From positions 1 to 64,000 of the forward strand of contig MVRL01000193.1 in assembly GCA_002067705.1 (NCBI GenBank): a stretch of DNA of 64,000 nucleotides, read 5' to 3'. The DNA comes from Methanosaeta sp. PtaU1.Bin112. GTDB lineage: Archaea; Halobacteriota; Methanosarcinia; Methanotrichales; Methanotrichaceae. The position numbers and the translations under genes are program-made. The notes beneath the pieces are model-generated. The model saw only the letters and a list, made by a program, of their open reading frames with translations. It searched no databases and was not told the origin of the DNA. Shown one piece after another: positions 1 to 8,899 of this stretch (its first letter is position 1; every line of letters starts with the position of its first letter).

Positions 1-2
1 TC

Positions 3-1007
3 CTGGAGAGCGGCAAGGATGGATCCGGCACAAAGCTCTCTGGAAACGGCAGCGGCTCTGCGGACAATCTGCAGCAGATCGATATGGATGAGCAATATGC
101 AGGCGAGTTTAAGATCAACCGCAAGACTGCGCTCACTGGAGTTTCCAGGTACGACGTGCCTCATATCACCGTATGGAAGGATGGCCGCCTGACATATGGA
201 TTGGTCAAGACGGAGAATGCCACCATAGCCGAGTACACCATAACCATGATCAATGACGGCAGCCGATCTCTGGGACCAATTAATGTCCGCGATACCTTCC
301 CGGCGGGAACGCAGTATATCGACTCATCCCTGCGGCCGGCGGAGCTTACGGCAGAATATGCCAACTGGACAATTGTCTCCCTGGGCATAGGAAGCACCAA
401 CACCATCCGTCTCCGGCTGAATGTCACAGAGGAGGCAGGAGATCTGGTGAATGTGGTGGAGACCACGGGATGGCACAGCAGCGGCCTCACAGTGGGCAGG
501 AACATCTCTGCCATGGAGAGGGCATGGCTGCCATGCTGCCAGCCGCAGCTTCTGGCAGAGAAGACTGCTGCCCTGGACCCAGCAGATCCCACTCTGATCC
601 ACTACAAGATCAGCCTCAAGAATGCAGGGAGCGGTCCGATGGCCGTGCAGGTCATCGATTACATGCCTCCGGACCTGTCTATCGTCAACTCCTCCCAGAC
701 ACCATCTGATTACAGTGCTGACCAGACAACCTGGACCCTGACGGCTGTCCAGCCGGGCGAGGTCAAGGAGATATCCTACGGCGCTCGGGCAAAGAGAAAT
801 GGAGCCTATACCAATCAGGCTCATCTGCAGGCCTACAGCCTGGACGGATCCGGATCGGCCAGTGCCGATGTCAGCGCCTCGGTGGTGATTGGCGGTTTGG
901 ATCAGCCGGCGAAGACGCAGAGATATGGAGGAGACTGGCAGCCGCCGGCGGACGAATTCGGCTTGACGACCACCGATGAGGGGCTGGGGACCCTGGAAAA
1001 CTTCTGA
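3..1007 (+). CDS. DUF11-repeat surface protein, 3' part
   Basis: The reading frame is open from the left edge of the window, so the gene begins upstream; the first Met at 84 is internal. What remains (about 335 residues) carries two beta-rich DUF11-type (conserved repeat, TIGR01451-like) modules, each with the pattern Y-x-I-x-L/M-x-N-x-G followed by V-x-D-x-F/M-P and a downstream W-T-I/L. The modules are around residues 35-130 and 170-265 of the fragment. Such repeats are typical of secreted or cell-surface archaeal and bacterial proteins with an Ig-like fold. No C-terminal membrane anchor is visible; the protein ends in an acidic tail. Function beyond surface structure or adhesion is unknown. 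Confidence 0.75.
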   Translation: MESGKDGSGTKLSGNGSGSADNLQQIDMDEQYAGEFKINRKTALTGVSRYDVPHITVWKDGRLTYGLVKTENATIAEYTITMINDGSRSLGPINVRDTFPAGTQYIDSSLRPAELTAEYANWTIVSLGIGSTNTIRLRLNVTEEAGDLVNVVETTGWHSSGLTVGRNISAMERAWLPCCQPQLLAEKTAALDPADPTLIHYKISLKNAGSGPMAVQVIDYMPPDLSIVNSSQTPSDYSADQTTWTLTAVQPGEVKEISYGARAKRNGAYTNQAHLQAYSLDGSGSASADVSASVVIGGLDQPAKTQRYGGDWQPPADEFGLTTTDEGLGTLENF

Positions 1008-1082
1008 GATCGTCTGCGGGCTCTATCCGCCTGCATTTGCACTTTTTTCTCTTCTTTTACTTTCGCTCCGCAGGGGAATTGC

Positions 1083-1091
1083 TTTTAAATA
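1083..1091 (+). promoter_or_regulatory. TATA box of xseA, leaderless
   Basis: A TTTTAAATA element is centred about 27 nt before the TTG start of xseA. With the usual archaeal spacing the transcript would begin within a few bases of that TTG. The absence of any Shine-Dalgarno sequence in the intervening bases agrees with a leaderless mRNA. Confidence 0.5.
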
Positions 1092-1116
1092 TCGGGCCAG
1101 ATAAAATAACCTCGCT

Positions 1117-2313
1117 TTGACCCAGATATTCACAGTCACCGAGCTGAATCAGAGGATCGCAGACCGACTGGAGAACGATCCCCGCCTGCATGACCTCTGG
1201 GCGCGGGGCGAGGTCTCCAACTACATACATCACCGCTCGGGACACAGGTATTTTACCATCAAAGATCAGGGCTCATCCATCTCCTGCGTTCTCTTCAGGG
1301 GCAGTGGACTCTCCCTGAATTTTGAGCTGAAGGACGGCAAGAATGTGATGGTCTTCGGAGATGTTGCCGTCTACAGGCCCCAGGGCAGGGTGCAGCTCGT
1401 GGCCCGCGCTCTCCGGCAGGATGAGGGACTGGGATTTCGGCATCTACAATTGGAGGCGCTCAAGAAGAAGCTGGCAGCGGAGGGGTTATTCTCCCAGGAG
1501 CGAAAGAGGCCGCTGCCCCTTTACCCGGAGAGGATCGGCATTGTCACCTCTCCTCAGGGGGCAGCGCTGCGGGATGTGCTGCGCACTCTGGGCACCTATC
1601 CTGCAGGAGTCATCCTCTCCCCTGCCCAGGTGCAGGGAGAAGGAGCCGAGGAGAGCGTTGCCGCGGCGATAGCGGCCTTGCGAGGCCGAGCGGACGTAAT
1701 CGTAGTTTGCCGGGGAGGGGGATCGACTGAGGATCTGTGGTGCTTCAACTCCGAGATTGTGGCTCGCGCCATCTTCGCCTGCGATGTGCCGGTCATCTCT
1801 GCGGTGGGGCATGAAACGGATGTGACCATTGCCGATTTTGTGGCAGACGTGCGGGCGGCAACGCCTACGGCTGCCGCGAAGTTGGCTGTTCCGGATGTAG
1901 AGCAGATCAAAGAGGATCTGCGCTCTGCCCAGGTGAGGATCGTGCGCGCCCTCTGGACGGCGCTGGAGCGAAAAGAGGAGCGTCTGGAGTACCTCCAGCA
2001 GAATATTTCCGCGAAAAGGATGTATTCTCTGGCGCGGGACGCCCGTCAGAGGCTGGACTATCTCAGCCAGAGCCTGGACGCCGCCCAGGGCAGGAAAATG
2101 AGCGACCTTAAGGGCCGTCTGGAGGTGGCAGAGGGACGGCTGCTGGCCGTAGGCCCGCTGGCCACCCTGAAGCGGGGCTATGCCATCGCCCGCACCGGGA
2201 AGGGCCTGATCTTGCAGTCTCATGATGCGCAGCCTGGCGAGGAGATTGAGCTGATTGTCTGGAAGGGAAAGCTGCGCTGCCGGGTGCTGGAATGCAGTGA
2301 TGATGGAGAGTAA
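1117..2313 (+). CDS. xseA: Exodeoxyribonuclease VII large subunit
   Basis: Catalytic subunit of exonuclease VII, which degrades single-stranded DNA into oligonucleotides. The N-terminal ~95 residues form an OB-fold with the family pattern E-V-S-N-Y and Y-F-T-I-K-D. The catalytic domain shows R-I-G-I-V-T-S-P near residue 142, then V-C-R-G-G-G-S-x-E-D-L-W and S-A-V-G-H-E-T-D, followed by A-T-P-T-A-A-A. A coiled-coil region follows and then the conserved L-K-R-G-Y-A near the C-terminus. At 398 residues it is close to, slightly shorter than, bacterial XseA. The start is TTG, apparently leaderless. xseB follows after 5 nt. This is a bacterial-type repair enzyme; its presence in methanogens is probably an old lateral acquisition (inference). 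Confidence 0.95.
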   Translation: MTQIFTVTELNQRIADRLENDPRLHDLWARGEVSNYIHHRSGHRYFTIKDQGSSISCVLFRGSGLSLNFELKDGKNVMVFGDVAVYRPQGRVQLVARALRQDEGLGFRHLQLEALKKKLAAEGLFSQERKRPLPLYPERIGIVTSPQGAALRDVLRTLGTYPAGVILSPAQVQGEGAEESVAAAIAALRGRADVIVVCRGGGSTEDLWCFNSEIVARAIFACDVPVISAVGHETDVTIADFVADVRAATPTAAAKLAVPDVEQIKEDLRSAQVRIVRALWTALERKEERLEYLQQNISAKRMYSLARDARQRLDYLSQSLDAAQGRKMSDLKGRLEVAEGRLLAVGPLATLKRGYAIARTGKGLILQSHDAQPGEEIELIVWKGKLRCRVLECSDDGE

Positions 2314-2318
2314 GCAAC

Positions 2319-2528
2319 ATGAAGAAGGACGGGATGGGCCTGGAAGAGGCTCTGGACAGCCTGGAGGAGATTGTGCAGCTGCTGGAAGAGGGGAAGATGA
2401 CCCTGGAGGAGAGCCTGGACCTTTATGAGAAGGGCATGACGCTGGTCAAGCTATGCAATGCCAGATTGGAGAGCGCACAGAAAAGGATAGAGTGCCTGAC
2501 CGGAGAGCTGCCGCCCGATCTGAGCTGA
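2319..2528 (+). CDS. xseB: Exodeoxyribonuclease VII small subunit
   Basis: 69-residue helical protein with the XseB signature: L-E-E-A-L-x-x-L-E-E-I-V, then [12 protein letters not shown]-x-L-Y-E-K-G and a C-terminal C-x-x-x-L-x-x-A-x-x-R-I. It forms the multimeric helical sheath that regulates XseA. It starts 5 nt after xseA ends, so the two are cotranscribed and probably translationally coupled. Length is normal for the family. Confidence 0.95.
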   Translation: MKKDGMGLEEALDSLEEIVQLLEEGKMTLEESLDLYEKGMTLVKLCNARLESAQKRIECLTGELPPDLS

Positions 2529-2553
2529 GGCCGCGGGCGCCGCTGCGATAAAG

Positions 2554-2620
2554 TTTAAATACAATCATAAATGTACCTTTTCATACATCATAGTATCACT
2601 TAGTACATTCAAAGTACATA
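2554..2620 (+). promoter_or_regulatory. trpBA promoter with three GTAC candidate operator sites
   Basis: A TATA box TTTAAATA is at 2554-2561. Downstream there are three GTAC cores, at 2573-2576 (in TGTAC), 2603-2606 (AGTACAT) and 2614-2617 (AGTACATA), the last two 11 nt apart, roughly one helical turn. TrpY of Methanothermobacter binds TRP boxes with a TGTACA core at trp promoters, so these are candidate tryptophan-repressor sites. That is an analogy only; no trpY gene is seen in this window. Confidence 0.4.
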
Positions 2621-2634
2621 CAGCCGGTGATCCT

Positions 2635-3831
2635 TTGCAAACTCAAACATCCGATACATTCGCAGTCAAATTCGGCAGGTACGGAGGCCTCTTTGTCCCG
2701 GAGACGCTGGTGACGCCCCTTGTGCAGCTGGCCGATGCCTACCAGCGCCTGATGAAGAGCGACGATTTCAAAGAGGAGCTAAAGCAGGCCATGAAAAACT
2801 TTGCAGGCAGGCCGACGCCCCTCTACCACGCCAAGAACCTCAGCCGCAAGCTTGGTCGCAGGGTCTACCTGAAGAGAGAGGACCTGATGCACGGGGGGGC
2901 GCATAAGCTCAATAATACTCTGGGCCAGGCTCTCATAGCCAAGAGGATGGGCAAGACCAGGCTGATAGCCGAGACGGGCGCAGGCCAGCACGGCGTGGCC
3001 ACGGCTATCGTTGGAGCCAATCTGGGCTTTGAGACCCAGATCTACATGGGCGAGGTGGACATCGAAAGGCAGAAGATGAATGTCTACCGCATGCAGCTTA
3101 TGGGCGCGCAGGTCATACCGGTGAGATCCGGCTCCCGGACTCTTAAAGATGCTATCAACGAGGCGATGCGAGATTGGGCATCCAGCTTCGATCACACTCA
3201 TTATCTCCTGGGCACAGCTGCAGGCGCTCATCCTTTTCCCAGCATGGTGCGGGACTTTCAGAGCGTCATAGGCAGAGAAGCCCGCCGGCAGATAATGCAG
3301 GCGGAAGGCCGTCTGCCGGACAGCATCACCGCCTGCGTGGGTGGTGGAAGCAATGCCATGGGAATATTCGCTCCATTCCTGGAGGACAGAGAGGTGCGCC
3401 TTCTGGCGGTGGAAGCCGGCGGCAGAGGCACCGGCAAAACAGACAAGATCGCCGATCATGGAGCGAGCCTTGGCCTGGGCACGGACGGCATTTTGCATGG
3501 CGCTCTCACCAAGATTCTGCAGGATCCCTATGGCCAGATTCTGGAGTCCTATTCGGTTGCGGCAGGCCTGGACTATCCGGGCGTGGGCCCGGAGCTCGCG
3601 TACCTCGCTGAGAAGGGACGGGTCCTGACCAAGATCGCTGACGACAAGACGGCAATGAATGGTTTTCATGCCCTGTCAAAACTGGAGGGGATAATTCCCG
3701 CGCTCGAGTCGGCTCATGCGGTGGGCTATGCTCTGGAGGAGCCGCAGGCACTGGGCGATCTGGCGGTCATCAACATCTCGGGAAGGGGCGACAAAGATCT
3801 GGCAACGGTGATGGATTATGAAAATATCTGA
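2635..3831 (+). CDS. trpB: Tryptophan synthase beta chain
   Basis: Catalyses PLP-dependent condensation of indole with serine, the last step of tryptophan synthesis. 398 residues, matching the TrpB1 type. The PLP lysine lies in G-G-A-H-K-L-N-N (about residue 90). Also visible are the E-T-G-A-G-Q-H-G motif, the glycine-rich phosphate loop [10 protein letters not shown] and the C-terminal I-S-G-R-G-D-K-D. The start is TTG with GGTGAT just upstream; initiating there gives the usual N-terminus leading into F-G-R-Y-G-G-x-F-V-P-E-T. trpA begins 14 nt before this gene ends. GTAC motifs upstream may regulate it. Confidence 0.97.
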   Translation: MQTQTSDTFAVKFGRYGGLFVPETLVTPLVQLADAYQRLMKSDDFKEELKQAMKNFAGRPTPLYHAKNLSRKLGRRVYLKREDLMHGGAHKLNNTLGQALIAKRMGKTRLIAETGAGQHGVATAIVGANLGFETQIYMGEVDIERQKMNVYRMQLMGAQVIPVRSGSRTLKDAINEAMRDWASSFDHTHYLLGTAAGAHPFPSMVRDFQSVIGREARRQIMQAEGRLPDSITACVGGGSNAMGIFAPFLEDREVRLLAVEAGGRGTGKTDKIADHGASLGLGTDGILHGALTKILQDPYGQILESYSVAAGLDYPGVGPELAYLAEKGRVLTKIADDKTAMNGFHALSKLEGIIPALESAHAVGYALEEPQALGDLAVINISGRGDKDLATVMDYENI

Positions 3832-4600
3832 AGCATTCGAAAAAGCGCCCCTGCTCATCGTTTACATCTGCGCAGGAGACCCGACGCCCGCAGCCACGCC
3901 GCAGCTGGTGCGGCGGCTTGCAGCCGCCGGAGCGGACATCATAGAGCTGGGGCTGCCCCATTCCGACCCCATTGCGGACGGGCCCACCATCCAGGCGGCT
4001 GCACAAAGGGCTATAGCCGCCGGGATGAACACCGATGTCTACTTCCAGGCAGCTGCTCAGGCAGACGTTCCCGTTCCCAAGGTCTTCATGGGCTACTACA
4101 ATATGGTCTATGCCCGCGGCCTGGACAGGTTCGCCCAGGATTGCGCCCGCGCCGGCATTACGGGAATGATAGTGCCCGACCTGCCGCCGGAGGAAGCCGG
4201 ACCGCTCCACAAGGCATGCGTGAGCTCAGGCGTGGACCTGATCTTCCTGGCGGCTCCCAATACTCCGGCAGAGCGCCTGAAGATGATCGAAGAGAGCACA
4301 TCCGGATTTCTCTATCTGGTGGCCCGCACGGGTGTCACCGGCGCGAGAAGCGATCTTCTGCAGAGCACGCACGAGCTCATCGCTCGCGTGCCTGGGAATA
4401 AGCCCAAAGCAGTGGGATTTGGCATCTCCACACCCGCCCAGGCGGCGGAGGTCATCGCCGCAGGAGCAGACGGCGTCATTGTCGGTTCGGTCTGCGTGGA
4501 CCTGATCGCCCGGGGAGAGATTGAGAGGCTGGAGCAATTGATCAGAGAGATGAAGGGGGCGATTAAGGCTGTCAGGGGCAAAGGTACAATAGCCAGCTGA
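3818..4600 (+). CDS. trpA: Tryptophan synthase alpha chain
   Basis: Cleaves indole-3-glycerol phosphate to indole and glyceraldehyde 3-phosphate and channels indole to TrpB. 260-residue TIM barrel. Catalytic Glu and Asp are in the family motifs [14 protein letters not shown] (residues ~46-60). Later motifs G-V-T-G-A-R and G-F-G-I-S and the phosphate-binding G-A-D-G-V-I-V-G-S are present. It overlaps trpB by 14 nt, implying coupled translation. No other trp genes are in the window, so the rest of the pathway must lie elsewhere. Confidence 0.97.
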   Translation: MKISEAFEKAPLLIVYICAGDPTPAATPQLVRRLAAAGADIIELGLPHSDPIADGPTIQAAAQRAIAAGMNTDVYFQAAAQADVPVPKVFMGYYNMVYARGLDRFAQDCARAGITGMIVPDLPPEEAGPLHKACVSSGVDLIFLAAPNTPAERLKMIEESTSGFLYLVARTGVTGARSDLLQSTHELIARVPGNKPKAVGFGISTPAQAAEVIAAGADGVIVGSVCVDLIARGEIERLEQLIREMKGAIKAVRGKGTIAS

Positions 4601-4615
4601 ACAAGGGCATCATCT

Positions 4616-5233
4616 ATGGATGAAGGGCAGAGAAAATTCTTAGAAAAGACCAGGGCGAGCCTGGAGGGCGGCTGCAATGTGACCATCGTCGCCTTTGGCG
4701 ACTCCATCACTGCCGGCTACTGTGTGCGGCGCGGCTTCCCCTCCTTTTGGAAGGAATTTCTCGGGGAAAAGTATCCTGAGGCAGTGGTGGAGATGATCAA
4801 CTCCGGAACCTCCGGGGACACGAGCATGGACGGCCTGGCCAGATTGGACTGGTCGGTCCTCTCCTACGAGCCAGACCTCGTCACCATCAACTTCGGCATC
4901 AATGATTGCGTCCTGGGCCTGGGGCTGGAGGAGTTTGAGATGAACTTCGTGGAGATGGTGCGAAGAATCCGCTCCGGACCGGATTCGGAGATCCTCCTGC
5001 TCTCCTCCCAGCCACTGGAGACGCCGCCCTACGACCGAATGGTTCTGGACTACTATCAAGCGGTGCACAGAGTGGCCAAGGAGATGGATGTGGGATTCGT
5101 CAATGTCTATGGGGCCTGGATGCGCGCCGTTAACGCGGGAACACCCCTGGGAAGATTGATCCTCTCGGGGCTGGATCATCCCAATGAGGCGGGCTATAAG
5201 ATCATAGCGGAAGAGTTGATGAGGCTGTTTTGA
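4616..5233 (+). CDS. SGNH/GDSL-family hydrolase
   Basis: 205-residue esterase/lipase-like protein. Block I is F-G-D-S-I-T-A-G (Ser30 nucleophile), block II is N-S-G-x-S-G-D, block III is F-G-I-N-D and block V is L-D-H-P-N-E-A-G-Y, giving the Ser-Gly-Asn-His set and the Asp-His pair. No signal peptide, so it acts in the cytoplasm on an unknown ester substrate. It begins 15 nt after trpA and probably rides on the trp transcript, although a functional link to tryptophan is not evident. Confidence 0.85.
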   Translation: MDEGQRKFLEKTRASLEGGCNVTIVAFGDSITAGYCVRRGFPSFWKEFLGEKYPEAVVEMINSGTSGDTSMDGLARLDWSVLSYEPDLVTINFGINDCVLGLGLEEFEMNFVEMVRRIRSGPDSEILLLSSQPLETPPYDRMVLDYYQAVHRVAKEMDVGFVNVYGAWMRAVNAGTPLGRLILSGLDHPNEAGYKIIAEELMRLF

Positions 5234-5334
5234 TTAACTGATATTTTTAATACTAATTAAAATAATCAATGCATTCAAATCTCGAAATTTTTAGATTTTA
5301 ATGTTTTAAAGTTTTAAAAATATAAAAATAGAGC
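5234..5334. terminator. AT-rich convergent terminator region
   Basis: About 100 bases of nearly pure A/T with several T-runs on both strands (for example five T at 5244-5248) separate the SGNH hydrolase from the convergent small secreted gene. Archaeal transcription terminates at oligo-T without need of a hairpin, so this stretch can serve both directions. Confidence 0.4.
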
Positions 5335-5595
5335 TTATCTCACGCTGGGCTTGCGGTTCTTGGCATCGGCAAACGGGTTGGAATCATTCTCAGATGCAGT
5401 TGCATTCCCAATCGTCTCATTGAGAAGAGTGCCATTTCCCAGTGTTGCATTGTTCAGCGTTGCATTCACGGTCCCATTTATCTGGGAAGCGTTGATCGAA
5501 TCATTGGCTGCCGCCTGGTCTTCTGCGAAAGCGAAACCCAGGGCAGAGACGGCGAACAGCAGGATCATTGATGCTATTGTTAATATTTTCTTCAT
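5335..5595 (-). CDS. Small secreted sequon-rich protein
   Basis: 86 residues. The N-terminus is a clear Sec signal peptide (basic M-K-K, hydrophobic 7-21, A-F-A cleavage region near residue 24). The mature ~60 residues are rich in Asn, Ala and Thr and contain about nine N-x-S/T sequons, so it may be densely N-glycosylated. There is no cysteine and no predicted fold. A good Shine-Dalgarno sequence (AGGTGG) precedes the ATG. It is convergent with the SGNH gene and divergent from the large secreted protein at 5760. No family recognised; a surface or secreted peptide of unknown role. Confidence 0.65.
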   Translation of the reverse strand: MKKILTIASMILLFAVSALGFAFAEDQAAANDSINASQINGTVNATLNNATLGNGTLLNETIGNATASENDSNPFADAKNRKPSVR

Positions 5596-5759
5596 GTTTA
5601 AACCCCACCTCTTCTATGTCTGTTCCGTTTTTCCTCCCCATCCCCCGGCCATAATATAAATTTTGCGATCATTTTACGGCAAAAGATGTATAAGTCCTGA
5701 ATGCAAGAAATCAACCGAAACCAGTTGGCAATTTCCAATCCGGTGTGGGCAGGACGACT

Positions 5760-7652
5760 ATGAAGCAGCAATATCGTTCAACAATAGCAGTATTATCACT
5801 ACTATCACTATGTGTGACCTTTTTTTGTGCAGCAGGAGCAGAGAACAACAGCACCCTCTCACTGGAGGGAGCGGCAATAAACGATAGCGGTTTTCGTCCT
5901 AGCGTCGACGGATTCAGCTTTCAAAACTATGGCGACGATCCGGTGACTGTCGACCTCACCTCTGCGGAGCTGCAGCGCATGTTCGGCGACAAGGTTTGCG
6001 CCAGCAATGAGAGCGGCAAGTGCATTCTCACCTATCCTGCCGAGCGATGGATGAATCAAGCCATCGCCGCCATGAAGAACGGACATTGCGAAGGCATTGC
6101 AGTCCTATCCAGCCTTATGTATTATAACGAGACGAGCCCCGGCATCTTCGGAGGCAGCAAAGTCATCGATCTATCCCTGAAAGAGGTCTTGCTGCAGCGC
6201 GAGATTGGCTACTGGTGGACCACTCAGGTCACAAGGCCCGGTGGATCCAAGAAGGTCCTCGACTCCCCCAGAGCGGTGCTGGATGCCCTGACTGCGGCCT
6301 TTGCCAATGGCTCGAGCGCCGGAGAATGGTGGGTAATGGGCATCTATCTGCCCAACGGCAGCGGAGGCCATGCCATTACGCCCTATGCAGTTGAGGACCT
6401 GGGCAATGGCACGGCCCGAATTATGGTATATGATAATAATTGGCCCAAGGACAGCAGGTTCGTGGAGGTGGACACGATCAACAATTCCTGGCGCTACCTG
6501 GCATCGGCAAATCCGGATGAGCCGGACAGCCTCTATTCCGGCAACGCCAGCACAAAGAATCTGGAGATCGTCTCCCTCTCCACCCGGTTAGGAAGGCAGG
6601 AATGCGATTTCTGCGAGGAGGAGAGCACTACGGGCGGCAGCTCCGGCCAGCAAACCGGTCCGGGCACAAAGAGCATCCAGATCTGGCAGAGCGGAAAAGC
6701 TCGTACCCTGGTCACAGATGATGATGGTAAGAGAGCTGGCATATTGGACTCGGGAGAGATGGTAAATGAGATCCCTGGAGCTGAGATTCGAAACCTTAAA
6801 TTCGGACTGAATGGCATAGGCCGCTCTTATCCGCCAGTGATCTTGCTTCCCCTTACCCTGATAACCGACTCTCAAATAACCATAGATATCAACAGCACCG
6901 CCAACGGCAGCGAGAAGAACCTGGCGAATACTACCATCATCGCTCCAGGATTTGCTCTGGCCTCCTCAATTGCCAATCTGGGGCGGGGCCAGAATCAGAG
7001 CATGGAACTCTTCTCGGAGAATGTTGCCTATAATGTCAGCCTGAGCAGCAGCAGCCAGATGTCCCCGACAATATCCATTGATACCGATCTTCAGAGAATC
7101 ACCCTTAGCGGCCTTGTTATCGATCCATCGGGAAGGATCAATATCTCCCTGGATCCATCTCTGGGCGCATTCAGCATGAGCACTCTGGGCAATCTCAAGC
7201 CGGGTACATTGCAGCTTCTCATGACCTCTTTGGACCCGGCGAGCGGGACGACCTCAACCTTTAAGAGCCTCGACCTGATGCTGAGAACCGACGATGCCAT
7301 CTCCATGGACCTTTCCGGAGGCTTTGGCGAAACCGGGTCGCCATCTATCGCCGTATACCGCAAGAACGGAGGGATGCAGGAGATGTCGCTGCAGACCGTC
7401 TCCAGGAATGTGCCTGTGGAGATTCCCGCGGGCATTTCTTTGGATATGCCGGAGGTCGCTGACTCAGGCAATTTGACCCGCTTAAATAGCACCAATAGCT
7501 CCAGCAGTTTGACTGCAGCCTCGTCTCCGGCGTCTTCTGCATCGATCCCGTTATCAAGCCCGACATCCGGTGGCGATATGGGCGGCAGCAGCATGAGCGT
7601 TCCAAGCATTCCCAGTCCGACCGGCATGCCCAGCATGGGAACGCCGATATAA
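5760..7652 (+). CDS. Secreted papain-fold (C-H-N) cysteine protease-like protein
   Basis: About 630 residues from ATG 5760, preceded by AGGA; a GTG at 5745 is in frame but lacks spacing to a ribosome site. Residues 1-26 form a signal peptide. A papain-like catalytic set is readable: Cys110 in N-G-H-C-E-G, His204 in G-G-H-A-I-T-P-Y, and Asp/Asn in V-Y-D-N-N-W-P (~225). The same G-H-C..G-H-A..Y-D-N-N arrangement is known to me from uncharacterised bacterial secreted proteins. After a linker there is a beta-rich domain and a Ser/Pro/Gly/Met-rich C-terminal tail without a hydrophobic anchor. Protease activity is inferred from the motif only; the substrate is unknown. Confidence 0.7.
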   Translation: MKQQYRSTIAVLSLLSLCVTFFCAAGAENNSTLSLEGAAINDSGFRPSVDGFSFQNYGDDPVTVDLTSAELQRMFGDKVCASNESGKCILTYPAERWMNQAIAAMKNGHCEGIAVLSSLMYYNETSPGIFGGSKVIDLSLKEVLLQREIGYWWTTQVTRPGGSKKVLDSPRAVLDALTAAFANGSSAGEWWVMGIYLPNGSGGHAITPYAVEDLGNGTARIMVYDNNWPKDSRFVEVDTINNSWRYLASANPDEPDSLYSGNASTKNLEIVSLSTRLGRQECDFCEEESTTGGSSGQQTGPGTKSIQIWQSGKARTLVTDDDGKRAGILDSGEMVNEIPGAEIRNLKFGLNGIGRSYPPVILLPLTLITDSQITIDINSTANGSEKNLANTTIIAPGFALASSIANLGRGQNQSMELFSENVAYNVSLSSSSQMSPTISIDTDLQRITLSGLVIDPSGRINISLDPSLGAFSMSTLGNLKPGTLQLLMTSLDPASGTTSTFKSLDLMLRTDDAISMDLSGGFGETGSPSIAVYRKNGGMQEMSLQTVSRNVPVEIPAGISLDMPEVADSGNLTRLNSTNSSSSLTAASSPASSASIPLSSPTSGGDMGGSSMSVPSIPSPTGMPSMGTPI

Positions 7653-7681
7653 CTTATAAATTATTTTTAACAAAATAGTTT

Positions 7682-8437
7682 CTAAAGGCCACACTTGGCT
7701 TTTATCTGTGAGATATCTGCGTCCATCCTGACCAGTCTCTCTTTCAGATCATCTTTTAAATCGGAGCGAAGCTCTTTGACTTCATTGAGGATCTCGTCTC
7801 TTGTATCGTCTATCTTCTCAGACAGAGCATTTCCGATATTATTGACCGCCTGGCAGACGTTCTGTACAGCGACATTTACACCCTTGATGTCTTCGCGTGC
7901 TCCTTTTACCTCGTCCCTGACTCCTTTGATGTCCTCACGAGCCCCTTTTACCTCGTCCCTGACTCCTTTGATGTCCTCACGAGCAGCCTTTACCTCGTCC
8001 CTGACTCCTTTGATGTCCTCGCGAGCCCCTTTTACCTCGTCCCTGACGCCCTTGATATCTTCGTGGGTGGCCTTCAGCTCCACTACAACCTCTTTGGTGA
8101 CCACAATGAGATCTTTAAGCAGATCCGCAGCTCGGTCTAGGCGCTGGTCGGTTTCACCGCTCGATACCATCTTTTCAAATCCGGTGAACTCACCAGTATC
8201 GGCCGAGATTTCATTCTCGACGCTCTGCACATCGATTAGAGCATCTCTTATGGTCAGGCAATTGAGAAAACGAATCAGATCGGTTTTCTCACCTTCTGCG
8301 ACTATCTTAACTTTGCCACTGGGAAGGTTCTGCACATATCCTGATAGTCCGAAGGCATTTGCCAGAATCACTACCCGTGATCTGTATCCGGTCTTCTGGA
8401 CCATGCCCGAGACAAAGGCGGTCAGTCTTGGCATCAA
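7682..8437 (-). CDS. Acylphosphatase domain fused to 14-residue-repeat coiled coil
   Basis: 251 residues. Residues 5-90 match acylphosphatase: V-S-G-M-V-Q-K-T-G-Y-R (the phosphate-loop Arg) and L-S-G-Y-V-Q-N-L-P-S-G-K-V (the catalytic Asn), then the A-E-G-E and L-I-D-V strands. Residues ~126-187 are four to five copies of a 14-residue unit (E-D-I-K-G-V-R-D-E-V-K-G-A-R), a two-heptad coiled coil, followed by further helix to the C-terminus. The start is TTG 8437 or ATG 8434; GAGGA upstream suits either. Acylphosphatases are normally ~90-residue single domains, so the coiled coil suggests oligomerisation or a binding role. Substrate unknown. Confidence 0.75.
   Translation of the reverse strand: MMPRLTAFVSGMVQKTGYRSRVVILANAFGLSGYVQNLPSGKVKIVAEGEKTDLIRFLNCLTIRDALIDVQSVENEISADTGEFTGFEKMVSSGETDQRLDRAADLLKDLIVVTKEVVVELKATHEDIKGVRDEVKGAREDIKGVRDEVKAAREDIKGVRDEVKGAREDIKGVRDEVKGAREDIKGVNVAVQNVCQAVNNIGNALSEKIDDTRDEILNEVKELRSDLKDDLKERLVRMDADISQIKAKCGL
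7877..8062 (-). repeat. Tandem 42-bp repeats within coiled-coil gene
   Basis: Four to five near-identical 42-bp units encode the 14-residue coiled-coil repeat. Units differ by only a few bases (for example GGA/GCT codons giving Gly or Ala), which indicates recent unit duplication or homogenisation and likely copy-number variation between strains. Confidence 0.85.
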
Positions 8438-8899
8438 TTACAATTAATCCTCTTCAATATATCTCTTTTTTCCTCAGCGCGATTTTTCCGAGCAGGCTTT
8501 TTGTTTCTGAGCGAGCCTGACCGTTGGCGTCCAGCTGAACGGGCGAAACCAAGCTGGCCTTTCACCCTGTGGCGGTGCTGATAGGGCGGGACCGAAAGGC
8601 CGGCAGATCTGCGGCGCAAGGGGGAACGAAGGCGGTCTCTGGTCATTGCCACGAAGAGGCAAGGAAGGTGCAGAGGGGAAAGAATGAGCGGGCAGACGAG
8701 CCACGATTCATTCTTCTATGACATCAATGAGGCCGCAGCGATATTCTTCAAGAATTCCTCATATAGCAATAACTTTCTGATAGCCTGGAATTTGCCCATT
8801 CATTTACAGCTCTGAAGTAGAGGGAATTGCTATGCTATTGTAAAAAATATGTGTGAAGTTAAACAAATACGAATTTATGTGGGGACTGAAAATAGAGCA
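8438..8899. other. Intergenic stretch with no recognisable gene
   Basis: About 460 bases. The first 270 are GC-rich with Arg-rich spurious frames on the minus strand; the remainder is AT-rich. I found no tRNA, no RNase P consensus elements, no inverted-repeat ends and no convincing reading frame. It could contain an unrecognised RNA or decayed sequence. Confidence 0.4.

Noticed and set aside
7877-8062. CRISPR-like array
   Set aside because: The 42-bp repeats are contiguous, without spacers, and in frame with a coiled-coil gene.
8434-8704. Arg-rich minus-strand frames upstream of the acylphosphatase gene
   Set aside because: Composition reflects GC-rich noncoding DNA; no start signal or recognisable domain.
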